A stretch of DNA of 64,000 bases from Liolophura sinensis (taxonomy: Eukaryota; Mollusca; Polyplacophora; Chitonida; Chitonidae). Below are positions 62,516-64,000 of the stretch, one piece after another (position 1 is the stretch's first letter; every line of letters begins with the position of its first letter). Both the position numbers and the translations under genes were made by a program. The stretch covers positions 25,247,788 through 25,311,787 of the forward strand of contig NC_088302.1 in NCBI RefSeq assembly GCF_032854445.1, written 5' to 3'. The notes under the pieces were generated by a model, which saw nothing but the letters and a program-made list of their open reading frames with translations, was not told the DNA's origin and made no database searches.

Positions 62516-64000
62516 TATCATATTATTGCAATGCTTGCACACCATCCTAGTATTTTTCATTACTTAAAACTGATATCTTGTTCTTACCAACATTCGGCTT
62601 ATATAATCGTTGCATCCTGTATTTTTCCTCGCCATAATATAAATCAAGTGATAAAAAAGGTAGTTTCCAACATGTGATTTTTGGTTAGTGCTCTGCGTTT
62701 CTGACAAGTCATTGAGGACATGAAACGTCGTCCTGAGAAGAAGGGATGAGCAGACGGTCTTAGATTAGATACCCTATCTGGATCCCAGGGCGACATATAC
62801 ACAACCATCTAGTATTCCAAGTTAATGAAATCTGTCAATTGTCAGCATTTCGTATTATGTCAACTGTCTCGTATTTTTGCAGTACTTCAAAGCCACCGAA
62901 ATTAGAATCAAATTGCGGCTGTGATCAAAGGAGTTTTGTGAGAGCAGAACGTGAAATTCCATCAACTCATATTGAAATTACTCGTGGCATGTGAAAATCG
63001 ACAAATAAATGGGCACATAAAATAAACCTGGGCCTTTAAACTTCAGTGTGACGTTATTATGTTTTAGATTCAATTAATTTTCATAATTCACTCTGATTTG
63101 CTTTGTGCCAAAAGGAAATTATTCAAAAGCATTTATGTGTTTTGCTATTTTCTTTTTTAGATAATACAAAGAATTCTTTGTGGGAAGAAAATGACATATT
63201 ATTTTTTTAAAATAAAACCAAGTCAATCAGTGCATGTCCAGTTTTACTTTTTGACAGCTGCACATGTTTCTAGAAGGAATAATGGAAGGAAGTGTCCTAA
63301 CGGAACCCGTTAATCCGACAGTTCTGTCTTAACACCTAAAGCATACAACCCAGGAGGGGTTAGACTGGCATATATGGCAAAGCCCATTTGGTGGGTGGTT
63401 TGGGTTTGCCTTGTTTACCCCCACTCATAAAATTTACCTTTCATAATAAAATTCTATTGAATATGCTCTAAGTCGTTTATTACAATCATAAATGTATGTG
63501 GATGACACAGAATATCGCGTTTCCAATATGATGTCTTCAAACATAACATTTGCCTCTCAGATAGTTTAAGATCGAGTATAAGACAAATAAGACAACTGAA
63601 AGACCATTGACATAATTTAAGTAAGTCAAAGTCATTTTGAGAGGCAAAGGGAACACCCAAACAGAAACTTGAGAGCCACATTGAGAGCCATATAGGAATT
63701 GTTTACATCCAAGGGCGGGATTTCACTTTATGTCAGGCCTAGTTCTCCACAGAGTACACACAACAAATAAAACAGGCACAAATCTGCAAGCACATCTGAA
63801 ATCCTGGTGTAAGCCATGGATTGAATGGATGACACGCGTCAATCGACCGAAATTATTAAAATAATGGCACCTAGGCGGTCATGTTATAATCATGGCAAAT
63901 GGAGTCCGAGGATTCTATGTTGAAATGAGCCTTTGAATATCGTATCGGTGACCGCTTCCAGTTTCTTACTGAAAAGCAGGCTACACCTAAGAAGTTGATA
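62516..64000. other. anonymous non-coding DNA
   Basis: No supported gene or repeat. A minus frame at 63454-63681 ending VINDLEHIQ faintly recalls LINE RT but lacks any second motif. Confidence 0.45.

Noticed and set aside
63454-63681. LINE reverse transcriptase fragment (VINDLE)
   Set aside because: A single short resemblance without YxDD or any other RT landmark.

Overview
This is a eukaryotic, AT-rich, repeat-dense window with no bacterial-style gene packing: no operons, no rRNA, no complete gene and no complete protein that I can name. The best clue to the host is the repeat content. There are about seventeen copies of a tRNA-derived SINE whose tail reads ...GTACGGCGTAAAACACCAATCAAATAAATAAATAAAT, three copies of a second tRNA-derived SINE, and a broken RNase H-bearing non-LTR retrotransposon. 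From memory these families look like those of marine molluscs, probably a bivalve. That assignment is an inference; species and chromosome cannot be read from the window.

Layout. 1-4.0 kb is anonymous, with one exon-like ORF at 3.7 kb. 4.0-8.2 kb is a nested mobile-element block on the minus strand: a degenerate LINE (ORF1 zinc-knuckle remnant, reverse transcriptase with YVDD, RNase H). It has lost its endonuclease region, carries a SINE inserted in the RT domain with a perfect 14-bp target-site duplication, and is fused at its 3' end to the C-terminal half of a Tc1-type (DD34E) transposase. 8.4-11 kb holds three more full-length SINEs. 10.5-25.3 kb contains two sequence blocks (A and B), each present three times in diverged form and alternating, which suggests an old tandem duplication of a multi-kb unit. 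It was later invaded by a 1.0-kb TTAA-flanked non-autonomous DNA transposon that itself contains a fourfold 133-bp array. 26-33 kb is SINE debris and an AT microsatellite. 34.2-35.0 kb is a clean 765-bp solo LTR. 38.4-39.5 kb is a CA-rich minisatellite of about 36 bp period. 46.8-47.5 kb is a 21-copy array of a 34-bp unit. 48.3-48.6 kb is three 83-bp units. 57.6-58.0 kb is eight 42-bp units that are open on both strands.

Genes. A handful of short segments on the plus strand (3.7, 13.3, 37.6, 57.0, 61.8 kb) and one on the minus strand (9.8 kb) combine sensible codon choice with plausible splice sites. They could be exons of one or more long-intron genes, but none gives a protein I recognise, so they are listed at low confidence. 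Most of the window therefore looks like intergenic or intronic DNA shaped by mobile elements. I did not find a convincing new biological system. The most interesting structural signals are the alternating A/B duplication, a ~40-bp 3' domain shared by two SINE families and a third dispersed repeat, the TTAA element whose internal 133-bp segment has expanded in one copy but not the other, and the LINE-Tc1 chimeric ORF.
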